This document shows positions 1-5,744 of a stretch of 10,297 nucleotides of DNA, in pieces (position 1 is the first letter of the stretch; each line of letters starts with the position of its first letter). Under the pieces are notes generated by a model, which was not told the DNA's origin, ran no database searches, and was given only the letters and a program-made list of their open reading frames with translations. The DNA comes from DAOTXK01 sp034435395 (GTDB taxonomy: Bacteria > Chloroflexota > Anaerolineae > Aggregatilineales > Ch27), in the NCBI GenBank assembly GCA_034435395.1, contig DAOTXK010000342.1, forward strand, positions 1-10,297. The letters run 5' to 3'. Both the position numbers and the translations under genes were made by a program.

Positions 1-354
1 GGAGGGGCGAGGCATGCCTCACCCGGCGACAAGGGGACTCTGGCGGTCAGCCTGGTGGATAACGAAGCCGCCGACCCCGGCAGCATCGAGATCGCGCCAG
101 CGGTGGCAGGGGCGAAGCACGCCACGCCCCCAGCCCTGCCCGACCCCGACGCCATCCGCCGCGAACTGAAGCAGTGGGAGCGCTTCGCCATCCGGCGGCT
201 GGGCAAGACGGCGGATCATCCGTTTGTGGTGGAGGCCGTGCCGGACGAGCTGGCCTTCGAGATCAGCGCCCGCCTGCTGCTGGCCGAGTCGGCGGAGGCC
301 GTGCGGGAAGTGTTCAAAGAGGCGCAGAAAACGCTTCAAGCTGGAACATCGTGA
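1..354 (+). CDS. C-terminal fragment of a putative phage portal/head-like protein (5' end outside the window)
   Basis: The reading frame is open from base 1 to the TGA at 352-354, so about 117 C-terminal residues are visible and the start lies upstream. A GTG at 55 could open a 99-residue ORF, but the frame continues to the left edge and I see no ribosome-binding site there. The segment is a Pro/Ala-rich linker followed by a charged helical tail. That tail starts with ELKQWERFAIRRLGK, continues into a VEAVPDEL motif and ends with a helix containing AVREVFKEAQ. This order (Trp-containing basic helix, acidic VPxxL motif, final helix with VREVF) is the kind of tail I associate with phage portal or head proteins found as prophages in related genomes. 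The assignment rests on pattern memory only. No other phage gene is in the window, so a host protein with a similar tail remains possible. Confidence 0.4.
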   Translation, partial: GGARHASPGDKGTLAVSLVDNEAADPGSIEIAPAVAGAKHATPPALPDPDAIRRELKQWERFAIRRLGKTADHPFVVEAVPDELAFEISARLLLAESAEAVREVFKEAQKTLQAGTS

Positions 355-670
355 AAATCACGTCAGATACGTGGCGGTGGCGTGTGCTCCGACGCCACCT
401 TCGCGGTCAGCGTGCGCCTGTAGCGGCGGCATGGATGCCGACGCCTCCAGCAACGGCGCGACTCCTCGCGCTGCGACGAGCCGACGGCCGCGTGGCGGGA
501 GGCGTCGCGATTCATCGCGCCGCTACTGGCGCGCTGATGGCCCACGGGCGATCCTCACCATGAGGCGCAGGAGACGGTCGGCGCGGCAGGATGAGGGGTG
601 GCGGCGGACTGTAAGCGAAGCGGCCTCCGCCCTAACTTTTCGCCCATCGCCCGCCGTGGCCGCCTGACCG
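355..670. other. Non-coding stretch with three GC-rich hairpins
   Basis: No reading frame here has a ribosome-binding site or protein-like composition. Three inverted repeats are readable. GGTGGCGT (376-383) pairs with ACGCCACC (392-399) in a perfect 8-bp stem beginning 22 bases after the upstream stop codon. GCGCGA (456-461) pairs with TCGCGC (466-471). CGCGAT (506-511) pairs with ATCGCG (514-519), extended by GCG/CGC after one mismatch. The first could end transcription of the upstream gene, but no T-run follows it. In DNA this GC-rich some hairpins are expected by chance. Confidence 0.45.
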
Positions 671-673
671 CAC

Positions 674-705
674 AAAAAACCAGCGCCGCTTCCCTGGCGG
701 CGCTG
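674..705 (-). terminator. Intrinsic terminator of the small basic-protein gene
   Basis: CAGCGCCGC (681-689) and GCGGCGCTG (697-705) form a perfect 9-bp stem around a 7-base loop. On the minus strand the stem is followed, after two G residues, by a run of six T (complement of A at 674-679). This is a textbook rho-independent terminator reading leftward, with the stem beginning 9 bases past the minus-strand stop codon at 715-717. It also supports that gene being real. Confidence 0.85.
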
Positions 706-714
706 GGCGGACGC

Positions 715-987
715 TCATTTCTTCACCGAGGGGGGCCGTTTGACCGGCTGGTGCGCCGGACGGGGGACCGGCTTGGACGGCATCTTGCCCGACGGCGGGC
801 CGCCCCGCTGTTTTTTGCCCGGCTTCTTACGGTCGGCGAACGGCTTCTGGTGGCTGTCGCTGGCTGAGGTAAGCCCATCCAGCTTGACCCGGCTGGTTCG
901 CTTCCGGCTCGATCGCTTGCGGGGCGGCGGGGATGTCTCCTCTGCCGGGGGATGGACAGGTTCCTCTGCCTCGGTTGGCTTTTTCAT
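715..987 (-). CDS. Small Lys/Arg/Pro-rich basic protein of unknown function
   Basis: This encodes a 90-residue protein from the ATG at 987. A GTG six bases upstream (993) is in frame but overlaps the Shine-Dalgarno sequence, so I reject it as the start. The protein begins with a short acidic, Pro-rich segment (PTEAEEP) and then becomes strongly basic. By my count it has about 15 Lys, 9 Arg and 18 Pro, with clusters such as RKRSSRKR and DRKKPGKKQR. I see no membrane segment, signal peptide, Cys or hydrophobic core, so it is probably disordered and could bind nucleic acid or an acidic partner; that is inference from composition. Lys enrichment in a GC-rich genome, where Arg codons are cheaper, is mildly unusual. 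A strong ribosome-binding site and a terminator 9 bases after the stop show a compact single-gene unit. I do not recognise a family. Confidence 0.72.
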   Translation of the reverse strand: MKKPTEAEEPVHPPAEETSPPPRKRSSRKRTSRVKLDGLTSASDSHQKPFADRKKPGKKQRGGPPSGKMPSKPVPRPAHQPVKRPPSVKK

Positions 988-990
988 CTT

Positions 991-998
991 CACCTCCT
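991..998 (-). promoter_or_regulatory. Shine-Dalgarno sequence that decides the start of the basic-protein gene
   Basis: The minus strand reads AGGAGGTG here, then AAG and ATG. The GGAGG core sits 5 bases before the ATG at 987, which is good spacing. The alternative GTG start at 993 overlaps this core and so is unlikely to be used. Confidence 0.7.
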
Positions 999-1028
999 CG
1001 CCAGGGGCGGACGATCGGTTGTGCCCAG

Positions 1029-1057
1029 ACTATACAGGAGGATGGCCGGAAGCACCA
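1029..1057 (-). promoter_or_regulatory. Candidate promoter for the basic-protein gene
   Basis: On the minus strand TATAGT (1034-1029) is a good -10 match. A weak -35, TGGTGC (1057-1052), lies 17 bases upstream. Transcription would start near 1022, giving a leader of about 35 bases. The -35 match is poor, so this is tentative. Confidence 0.33.
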
Positions 1058-1103
1058 GTCGCCCGGCGCACTGTCCACTTCTGCCTGGGCCCGGGTTGTA
1101 GTA

Positions 1104-1114
1104 TATAGTATAGT
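1104..1114 (+). promoter_or_regulatory. Candidate -10 elements for the TPR/membrane protein gene
   Basis: Two overlapping TATAGT hexamers (1104-1109 and 1109-1114) form an AT island in otherwise GC-rich DNA, about 50-60 bases before the ATG at 1165. No convincing -35 is visible at 16-18 bases upstream. The position suits a promoter reading rightward from the divergent intergenic space. Confidence 0.32.
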
Positions 1115-1164
1115 GGGATCAGGCACGCGCCGGGCCGCCGGACGCCCGGAGCGGGGGAGCAACC

Positions 1165-2373
1165 ATGGCCGATCCCAGACTGCGCAAGGCCGAGGCGCTC
1201 ATCCGCGCCAACCGGAAAGATGCCGCCCGCGACCTGCTGCGCGCTGTCCTGCGCGACAGGCCAGGGGATGCCGACGCCTGGTATCTGGCGGCCAGGGCCT
1301 CGCCCACGCGCGCGGTCGCCATCCGCAACCTGGAGCGGGCGCTGGCCCTCGACCCCTCCCACATCGAGGCCCAGGTGGCGCTGGCCAAGCTGGAGACCGG
1401 CGCGCCCAGGCGGCCCGCCGAACTGCCAACCGCCGAGGTCGCCGCCTGGCCCGCCGCCGAGGCCCCGCCAGCCAGGAAGCGCCAGCCGACACCCACCCGC
1501 CGGATCAGACTGACAGACCTGGGGAGCCGCCCTCGCCGCGCCCTGGTGATCGGCGGCGCGGTGATGGCCCTGGTCGTCATCGCTGCCTGCGCCCTGGCGA
1601 TCATCCTCAGCAACCGACCCGGTGAACCGTCCGTCCCGCCGGTCCAGCCCCAGGCCGCCGGGCTGCCGACGCCCACCCCGTCGATCACGCGCCCACCCAG
1701 CGATACGCCCACGCCCGGCCCCACTGCCACCCCCTCCGTCACGCCCACCGCCACACCCTCGGTCACGCCTTCCCCCACCATCACGCCGTCGGCAGCCCCC
1801 GGCCAGCGGGAAGCCACCCCCTACCAGGAACCGTTTAACCGCGATGCAGAATGGCATCCGCGCCAGGAAGACCAGGCGCGGGTGTTCGTCGGCAGCGGGG
1901 CGTTGCAGATTCAGATCGACGCTGAGGGTCTCCAGATAGGCGATATCAATCTCAACCGGACGTTTGCCGACGGCATCTACGAGGTGGAGACGCGCCAGCT
2001 GTCCGGCAACCCGAACGACAGGTACGGGCTGGTGGTGCGGGTCAGCGACGAGACCGGCGACTTTTACTGGTTCATCGTCAGGGGCGACGGCTTCGCCGCG
2101 GCTGTCTACTGCACCCACGCCTGCCAGGACGGGATGGAGCCGCTGATCGACTGGGTGCCAGTGCGGGCCATCCAGCAAGGGCTGGGGGCGGTCAACCGCC
2201 TGCGCGTCCAGGCGCGGGGCATGATGTTCGAATATTCCGTCAACGACGTGTACGTGGGCCGTTTCGCCGATACCCGGCTGTTGAGCGGGCGGGTCGGTGT
2301 GTGGGCGGCGGCGCTGGAGCCGGGCGGCCTGGCCGTGGCCTTTGACAATCTATCGGTCCGCCCGCTGCGGTGA
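1165..2373 (+). CDS. TPR protein with one membrane span, Thr-Pro linker and extracellular LamG/DUF1080-like beta-domain
   Basis: The 402-residue protein starts at an ATG preceded by GGGGGAG. Residues about 3-76 are helical TPR-like repeats (AEALIRANRKDAARDLL, then AIRNLERALALDPSHIEAQVAL). Residues 110-125 are Arg-rich and lead into one hydrophobic span at about 126-149. The Arg cluster before the span predicts the TPR end inside the cell and the rest outside. Residues about 151-218 are a Thr/Pro/Ser linker (repeated TPTATPSV) that could span the cell wall. Residues about 219-402 look like a beta-sandwich of the concanavalin/LamG or DUF1080 type, opening with YQEPFNRDAEW, with RYGLVVRVSD and FYWFIVRGDGF in the middle and GRVGVWAAAL and VAFDNLSVRPL near the end. 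C316 and C320 could form a disulfide. Ligand and partners are unknown. A role as a surface binding protein with a cytoplasmic assembly platform is inference. The last 24 bases overlap the end of the convergent CNNM gene. Confidence 0.85.
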   Translation: MADPRLRKAEALIRANRKDAARDLLRAVLRDRPGDADAWYLAARASPTRAVAIRNLERALALDPSHIEAQVALAKLETGAPRRPAELPTAEVAAWPAAEAPPARKRQPTPTRRIRLTDLGSRPRRALVIGGAVMALVVIAACALAIILSNRPGEPSVPPVQPQAAGLPTPTPSITRPPSDTPTPGPTATPSVTPTATPSVTPSPTITPSAAPGQREATPYQEPFNRDAEWHPRQEDQARVFVGSGALQIQIDAEGLQIGDINLNRTFADGIYEVETRQLSGNPNDRYGLVVRVSDETGDFYWFIVRGDGFAAAVYCTHACQDGMEPLIDWVPVRAIQQGLGAVNRLRVQARGMMFEYSVNDVYVGRFADTRLLSGRVGVWAAALEPGGLAVAFDNLSVRPLR

Positions 2374-3750
2374 CTCCGCCCCCACCTGATCCCCATCCGA
2401 CGGGGCCGCGGAGTCAACGGCGGGTGACGTCAGGGGCGTCAGGCGCACGCGGTCGACGCGCAGGCCGTCCATGGCCTCCACCCGTAGCCGCACGCCGCCG
2501 CTCACCACCTCGTCGCCCACCTGGGCCATACGGTCCAGCTGCCCCAGCACATACCCGGCGATGGTCTCGTAGTTGGGGTCGTGCAGGTTCAGGCCGAAGT
2601 GCTCGTTGACCTCGTCGATGGGCATCAGGCCGCTGAGCAGCGCCGATCCGTCCGGCAGGAACTGCGGCTCGGTCTCGTCCGGCTGGAAGGCGTCCTGCAC
2701 GTCGCCCACGATCTCCTCCAGCAGGTCTTCCAGCGTGATCAGGCCCGCCGTGCCGCCATATTCGTCCAGCAGCAGGGCCAGGTGTTGTTTCTCCTCGCGG
2801 AAGCGCCGCAGCAGGTCGGCGATGGGGATCGACTCGGAGACGAACAGCGCCGGGCGGGCCAGCTCCCGCAGGGAGACGGATTCGCCATCCCGCCGCAGGG
2901 CGCGCAGCAGGTCCTTGACGTGCAGGATGCCGATGGTCTGGTCCAGGTCGTCCTCGTAGACCGGGAACTTGGTCAGCGCGCTCTCCGCCACCTGATCGAT
3001 CACCTCGTCCAGCGGCGAATCGACCTGGAAGGCCACGATCTCGGTGCGGGGGACCATGAGCTGGCGGGCCCGCGTCTCCCCCATCTCGAAGACCGCCTCC
3101 ACGATGTCGTCCTCGCCGCCGACCAGGAGGCCGCTCGCCGCGCTGGAGCGGACCAGGATTTTCAACTCCTCGACGGAGTGGACCAGTTCGTGACCGCTGG
3201 CGGGCCGCACGCCGATCAGGCGCAGCAGAGCGTTGCCGGTGCCGTTGAGCGCCCGGATGGGCAGGTAAAAGAGCCGGGCCACCCACACGATCGGGCGGGC
3301 CACCCACAGCGAGGTCCGCTCCGGGTTTTGCAGGGCGATGGACTTGGGCATCAGTTCCCCAATCACCACGTGCAAAAAGGTGATGATGAGGAAGGCGATG
3401 ACGCTGCCGATGGCCACGGCGCTGGTGGTCTCGACCGTCCCCGTCGGCAGCAGGTGGGCTACCGGCTGGAGCAGGGACTCGACCAGCGGCTCGACCAGGT
3501 GCCCCAGCGCCGGCTCGCCCACCCAGCCCAGCCCCAGGCTGGCGAGGGTGATGCCCAGCTGCGTGGCGGCGATGTAGCGGTCCAGGTCGTGGACCGCCGC
3601 GCGGACCACCCGGGCAGTGGTATTGCCCGCCTCGATCAGCTCCTCGATGCGCGAGCGGCGCACGCTGACCAGCGCGAACTCCGCCGCCACAAAAAAGGCG
3701 TTGAGCAGCACCAGCCCCAGGGCCAACAGCAGCCCGAAGATGTTATTCAT
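2350..3750 (-). CDS. CNNM/CorC-HlyC family membrane protein (DUF21 + CBS pair + CorC_HlyC)
   Basis: The 466-residue length is normal for the family, whose members are linked to Mg2+/Co2+ transport or sensing; older annotations call them hemolysins. Residues about 1-185 form the DUF21 membrane domain. It opens with a hydrophobic helix and the conserved FFVAAEFALVSVRRSR segment (19-34), followed by GLGWVGEPAL (73-82) and the GELMPK motif (131-136). Two CBS motifs follow, at about 231-285 (MVPRTEIVAF, KFPVYEDDLDQTIGILHVKDLL) and about 298-355 (LALLLDEYGGTAGLITLEDLLEEIVGDVQDAF); such pairs typically bind adenine nucleotides. Residues about 365-440 are the CorC_HlyC domain. The ATG at 3750 opens directly into the first helix; the Shine-Dalgarno sequence is weak (GGGA at about 8 bases). 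It lies 223 bp downstream of a paralogue on the same strand. All hallmark residues I can check are intact, so this is probably the functional ion-handling member. The exact ion is unknown. Confidence 0.93.
   Translation of the reverse strand: MNNIFGLLLALGLVLLNAFFVAAEFALVSVRRSRIEELIEAGNTTARVVRAAVHDLDRYIAATQLGITLASLGLGWVGEPALGHLVEPLVESLLQPVAHLLPTGTVETTSAVAIGSVIAFLIITFLHVVIGELMPKSIALQNPERTSLWVARPIVWVARLFYLPIRALNGTGNALLRLIGVRPASGHELVHSVEELKILVRSSAASGLLVGGEDDIVEAVFEMGETRARQLMVPRTEIVAFQVDSPLDEVIDQVAESALTKFPVYEDDLDQTIGILHVKDLLRALRRDGESVSLRELARPALFVSESIPIADLLRRFREEKQHLALLLDEYGGTAGLITLEDLLEEIVGDVQDAFQPDETEPQFLPDGSALLSGLMPIDEVNEHFGLNLHDPNYETIAGYVLGQLDRMAQVGDEVVSGGVRLRVEAMDGLRVDRVRLTPLTSPAVDSAAPSDGDQVGAESPQRADR
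2371..2416. other. Hairpin spanning the tail-to-tail gene junction
   Basis: TGACTCCGC (2371-2379) and GCGGAGTCA (2408-2416) are perfect 9-bp inverted repeats. CCCC (2391-2394) and GGGG (2402-2405) nested inside can also pair. The left arm contains the TGA stop of the plus gene, and all of it lies in the last codons of the minus gene. It could slow or end transcription in both directions, but there is no T-run on either strand. Confidence 0.4.
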
Positions 3751-3783
3751 GGTGTTTCCCGTGTGGTTCTCCCCAAAAGTAGC

Positions 3784-3832
3784 GATCAGCGATCAGCCGT
3801 CAGGTTTCAGCCGTCGGTCCTCGGTGAGTGAG
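3784..3832. repeat. Degenerate heptamer tandem array (NNTCAGC)
   Basis: Seven consecutive 7-base units read GATCAGC, GATCAGC, CGTCAGG, TTTCAGC, CGTCGGT, CCTCGGT, GAGTGAG, with AAGTAGC just before them. The first four keep the NNTCAGC pattern and the rest decay. The array starts 34 bases upstream of the 3750 ATG, so it would lie in the leader of that gene if the two CNNM genes are cotranscribed. Confidence 0.6.
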
Positions 3833-3926
3833 CGTCTTACCGGGGGCGTTTGCGCCTGCCGCCGGAAGGGCTGGTCCCCGGTCGTCATCCGCGGCGAGTC
3901 CCTTGAGTGGACTTCCAGGCTGGCTG

Positions 3927-3949
3927 GCCAGAGGCTTTGAGCCTCTGGC
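3927..3949. other. Hairpin downstream of the first CNNM gene
   Basis: GCCAGAGGC (3927-3935) and GCCTCTGGC (3941-3949) form a perfect 9-bp stem, or 10 bp if T3936 pairs with A3940. It lies about 25 bases past the stop of the 3974-5305 gene. Neither strand has a T-run after the stem, so it is either a weak terminator or a structure protecting the end of the mRNA. Confidence 0.45.
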
Positions 3950-3973
3950 GCGCTGGCCTCTGCTCGCCGCCGC

Positions 3974-5305
3974 CTATCCATCTTCCCCCGCCCCCTCATC
4001 CGATGTCCCGTCCGCCTGGAGCTTCGTCACCCGCACCTGGCCGATGCGCCGCTGGTTGACGGTCAGCACCTCCAGCCGCACCTGGCCGGTCTCGATCACC
4101 GCGCCCGGCGGCGGCACCTCACCCACCTGGGCCAGGATATAACCGCCCAGCGTGTCGTTTTCGTCGGTCGGCAGGTTGATGTCCAGCAGGTCATTCAGGT
4201 CGTCCAGGTCCAGCAGGCCGGTGCAGATGTACTCGTCGGCGCTGATCTGCTGGTAGGGGGCCTGCTCGTACAGGTCGTATTCGTCCTGCACCTCCCCGAT
4301 GATCTCCTCGATCAGGTCTTCCAGCGTGGCGATGCCCGCCATGCCGCCATATTCGTCGATCACCACGGCCAGATGCACGCGCTTCAGTTGCATCTCCTGG
4401 AGCAGGGCCATGGCGCTTTTGCCCTCCGGCACAAAATACGCCGGGCGCAGCAGGTCCTTGAGGGCGTCGCTGTCCCCGCCCGCCCCCCACCGCTTGAGCA
4501 GGTCCTTGGCGTACAGCAGGCCGACGATGTGGTCGATGTTGTCCTCGTAGACCGGGATGCGCGAATGGCCCGCCGCCAGCACGGTCTGCACGGCCTCGTC
4601 CAGCGGCGTGTCGCTTTTCAGAGCCACCACGTCCAGGCGCGGGACCATCACCTCGCGCACCGAGGTATCGCCCAGCTGGAAGATGGAGAAGATCATCTCC
4701 TTCTCCTCGTCCTCGATCACGCCTTCTTCCTGCCCGGCGTCCACCAGGGTTTTGATCTCCTCCTCGGTGATGTAATGCACCCGGCTGCGCACGCCCAGCA
4801 GCCGCAGCGTCCCCTCGCTGATGGCGCGCAGCAGCCAGGAAGCTGGCATCAGCGCCCGGATCAGCAGCCTCATCGGGCGGGCGGCCAGAGGGGCCAGCCG
4901 GTCGGCGTAGGCCGTGCCGATGGCCGCCGGAATCTGGCCACCGACGGTGAACATCACCCCCGCGCCGACCAGCAACACCAGCGCCTCCGCCAGCGCGAAC
5001 GCCGCCGGGCCGGTCAGCCCCTGTTGGGCCAGCCACAGGGCGAGCGGCGGGGCCACCCCCACGGCGGCGATCCCCGCCGAGAAGAAGCGCACCACGATCA
5101 CGCTCAGCTGGTAGGTCAGCAGGAGGGGGGTGGCGTCTTGACTGAGGGCCAGGGCCAGTGCGGCGTTCTGTTGGCCGTCCGAAGCCCGATCGGAGAGGTA
5201 GGTCTTGGAGGCGTTGACCAGGGCGTTATGTCCCAGGGCCAGGAGCATGTTGCCGATCAGCAACACCAGCAGGGCGATCAAGCTGGATAAACTGCCTTCG
5301 TCCAC
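3974..5305 (-). CDS. CNNM/CorC-HlyC family protein with a degenerate DUF21 membrane domain
   Basis: The protein has 443 residues from a GTG at 5305. An in-frame TGA lies 18 bases upstream, and the next internal Met is inside the first helix, so the GTG is preferred despite a weak, distant AGGGA. Residues about 1-170 are membrane helices at DUF21 positions, but the hallmarks are changed. The usual AExALVS after helix 1 is LGHNALVNA (24-32), and the usual GExxPK is GGQIPAAIG (122-130), so the acidic and lysine residues are gone. The cytoplasmic part is conventional: an acidic helix ending in FSIFQLGDTSVREVMVPR, CBS 1 (to about 271, with SRIPVYEDNIDHIVGLLYAKDLL), CBS 2 (about 287-342, with VIDEYGGMAGIATLEDL) and a CorC_HlyC domain (about 352-430). 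It precedes the intact paralogue on the same strand. I infer it may sense or regulate, perhaps in a heterodimer, rather than transport. The acidic C-terminal tail (SDEGAGEDG) is unremarkable. Confidence 0.9.
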   Translation of the reverse strand: MDEGSLSSLIALLVLLIGNMLLALGHNALVNASKTYLSDRASDGQQNAALALALSQDATPLLLTYQLSVIVVRFFSAGIAAVGVAPPLALWLAQQGLTGPAAFALAEALVLLVGAGVMFTVGGQIPAAIGTAYADRLAPLAARPMRLLIRALMPASWLLRAISEGTLRLLGVRSRVHYITEEEIKTLVDAGQEEGVIEDEEKEMIFSIFQLGDTSVREVMVPRLDVVALKSDTPLDEAVQTVLAAGHSRIPVYEDNIDHIVGLLYAKDLLKRWGAGGDSDALKDLLRPAYFVPEGKSAMALLQEMQLKRVHLAVVIDEYGGMAGIATLEDLIEEIIGEVQDEYDLYEQAPYQQISADEYICTGLLDLDDLNDLLDINLPTDENDTLGGYILAQVGEVPPPGAVIETGQVRLEVLTVNQRRIGQVRVTKLQADGTSDEGAGEDG

Positions 5306-5744
5306 TTTCGACGTATTCCCTACTCAGTGGGCCGCGTCCGGTGCTGACAGCCGTGCGCCGGGCGGCGGCCCGGTTGGCGGCAGGCGGCTCTCCCTGGCGC
5401 GCCGGCCAGTAATCACTCTAACCCAGGACAGCCGTTGTCGGTACCAGGGCCATTTTCGGCCATTTTACCCCAGATTCGCCCCGCTGGAACGTCCGCCGAA
5501 CGCCGGTTGTGTATCGTTTTCGGTGGAAATGCTGTTTTTGAACCGCCAGGCGCGCCAGGTGCGCCCAAAAGTCCCTAAAAATGTGGCCTTTATGGTTAAA
5601 GCCTAAAGCCCACCGGAAAAGGCATGGAACCGGGACGCGCGACCGGCGGGGGTATGGGGATGCGTCCTCCCTGCCGGGGACGCCGGTTCATCCGGGGTTC
5701 GCCATCAAACTCGCGACGGCGGGCGCATCCCGCCCATGTCGGTT
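5306..5744. other. 439-bp intergenic region between the serine hydrolase and CNNM genes
   Basis: No supported gene is present. Two copies of GGCCATTTT lie 10 bases apart (5448-5456 and 5458-5466). A short GGCGGG/CCCGCC hairpin (5718-5723 with 5729-5734) sits 10 bases past the serine hydrolase stop. A hairpin with a T-run is at 5577-5603 (separate entry). The region must hold the promoter of the 5305 GTG gene, but I see no strong -10/-35 pair. The part around 5500-5610 is clearly richer in A and T than its flanks. Confidence 0.5.
5577..5603 (-). terminator. Possible intrinsic terminator after the serine hydrolase gene
   Basis: On the minus strand GGCTTTA and TAAAGGCC pair around an ACCA loop, with one bulged base near the stem foot. 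Three bases later comes a run of five T (complement of A at 5577-5581). The stem is weak (7 pairs, AT-rich) and lies about 140 bases past the stop at 5745, so this is a tentative call. Confidence 0.33.

Noticed and set aside
1030..2178. A 382-codon minus-strand frame
   Set aside because: It is antisense to the TPR/membrane protein gene, with Gly/Arg-rich composition and no conserved motif.
2581..3831. A 416-codon plus-strand frame
   Set aside because: It lies antisense to the well-supported CNNM gene, with Gln/His/Asp-rich shadow composition and no ribosome-binding site.
3751..3973. A tRNA or small RNA gene between the CNNM genes
   Set aside because: The hairpin at 3927-3949 is isolated and no cloverleaf or T-loop motif could be found.
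5718..5734. GGCGGG/CCCGCC hairpin just after the serine hydrolase stop as its terminator
   Set aside because: The stem is only 6 bp and no proper T-run follows on the minus strand; it is mentioned only in the intergenic entry.
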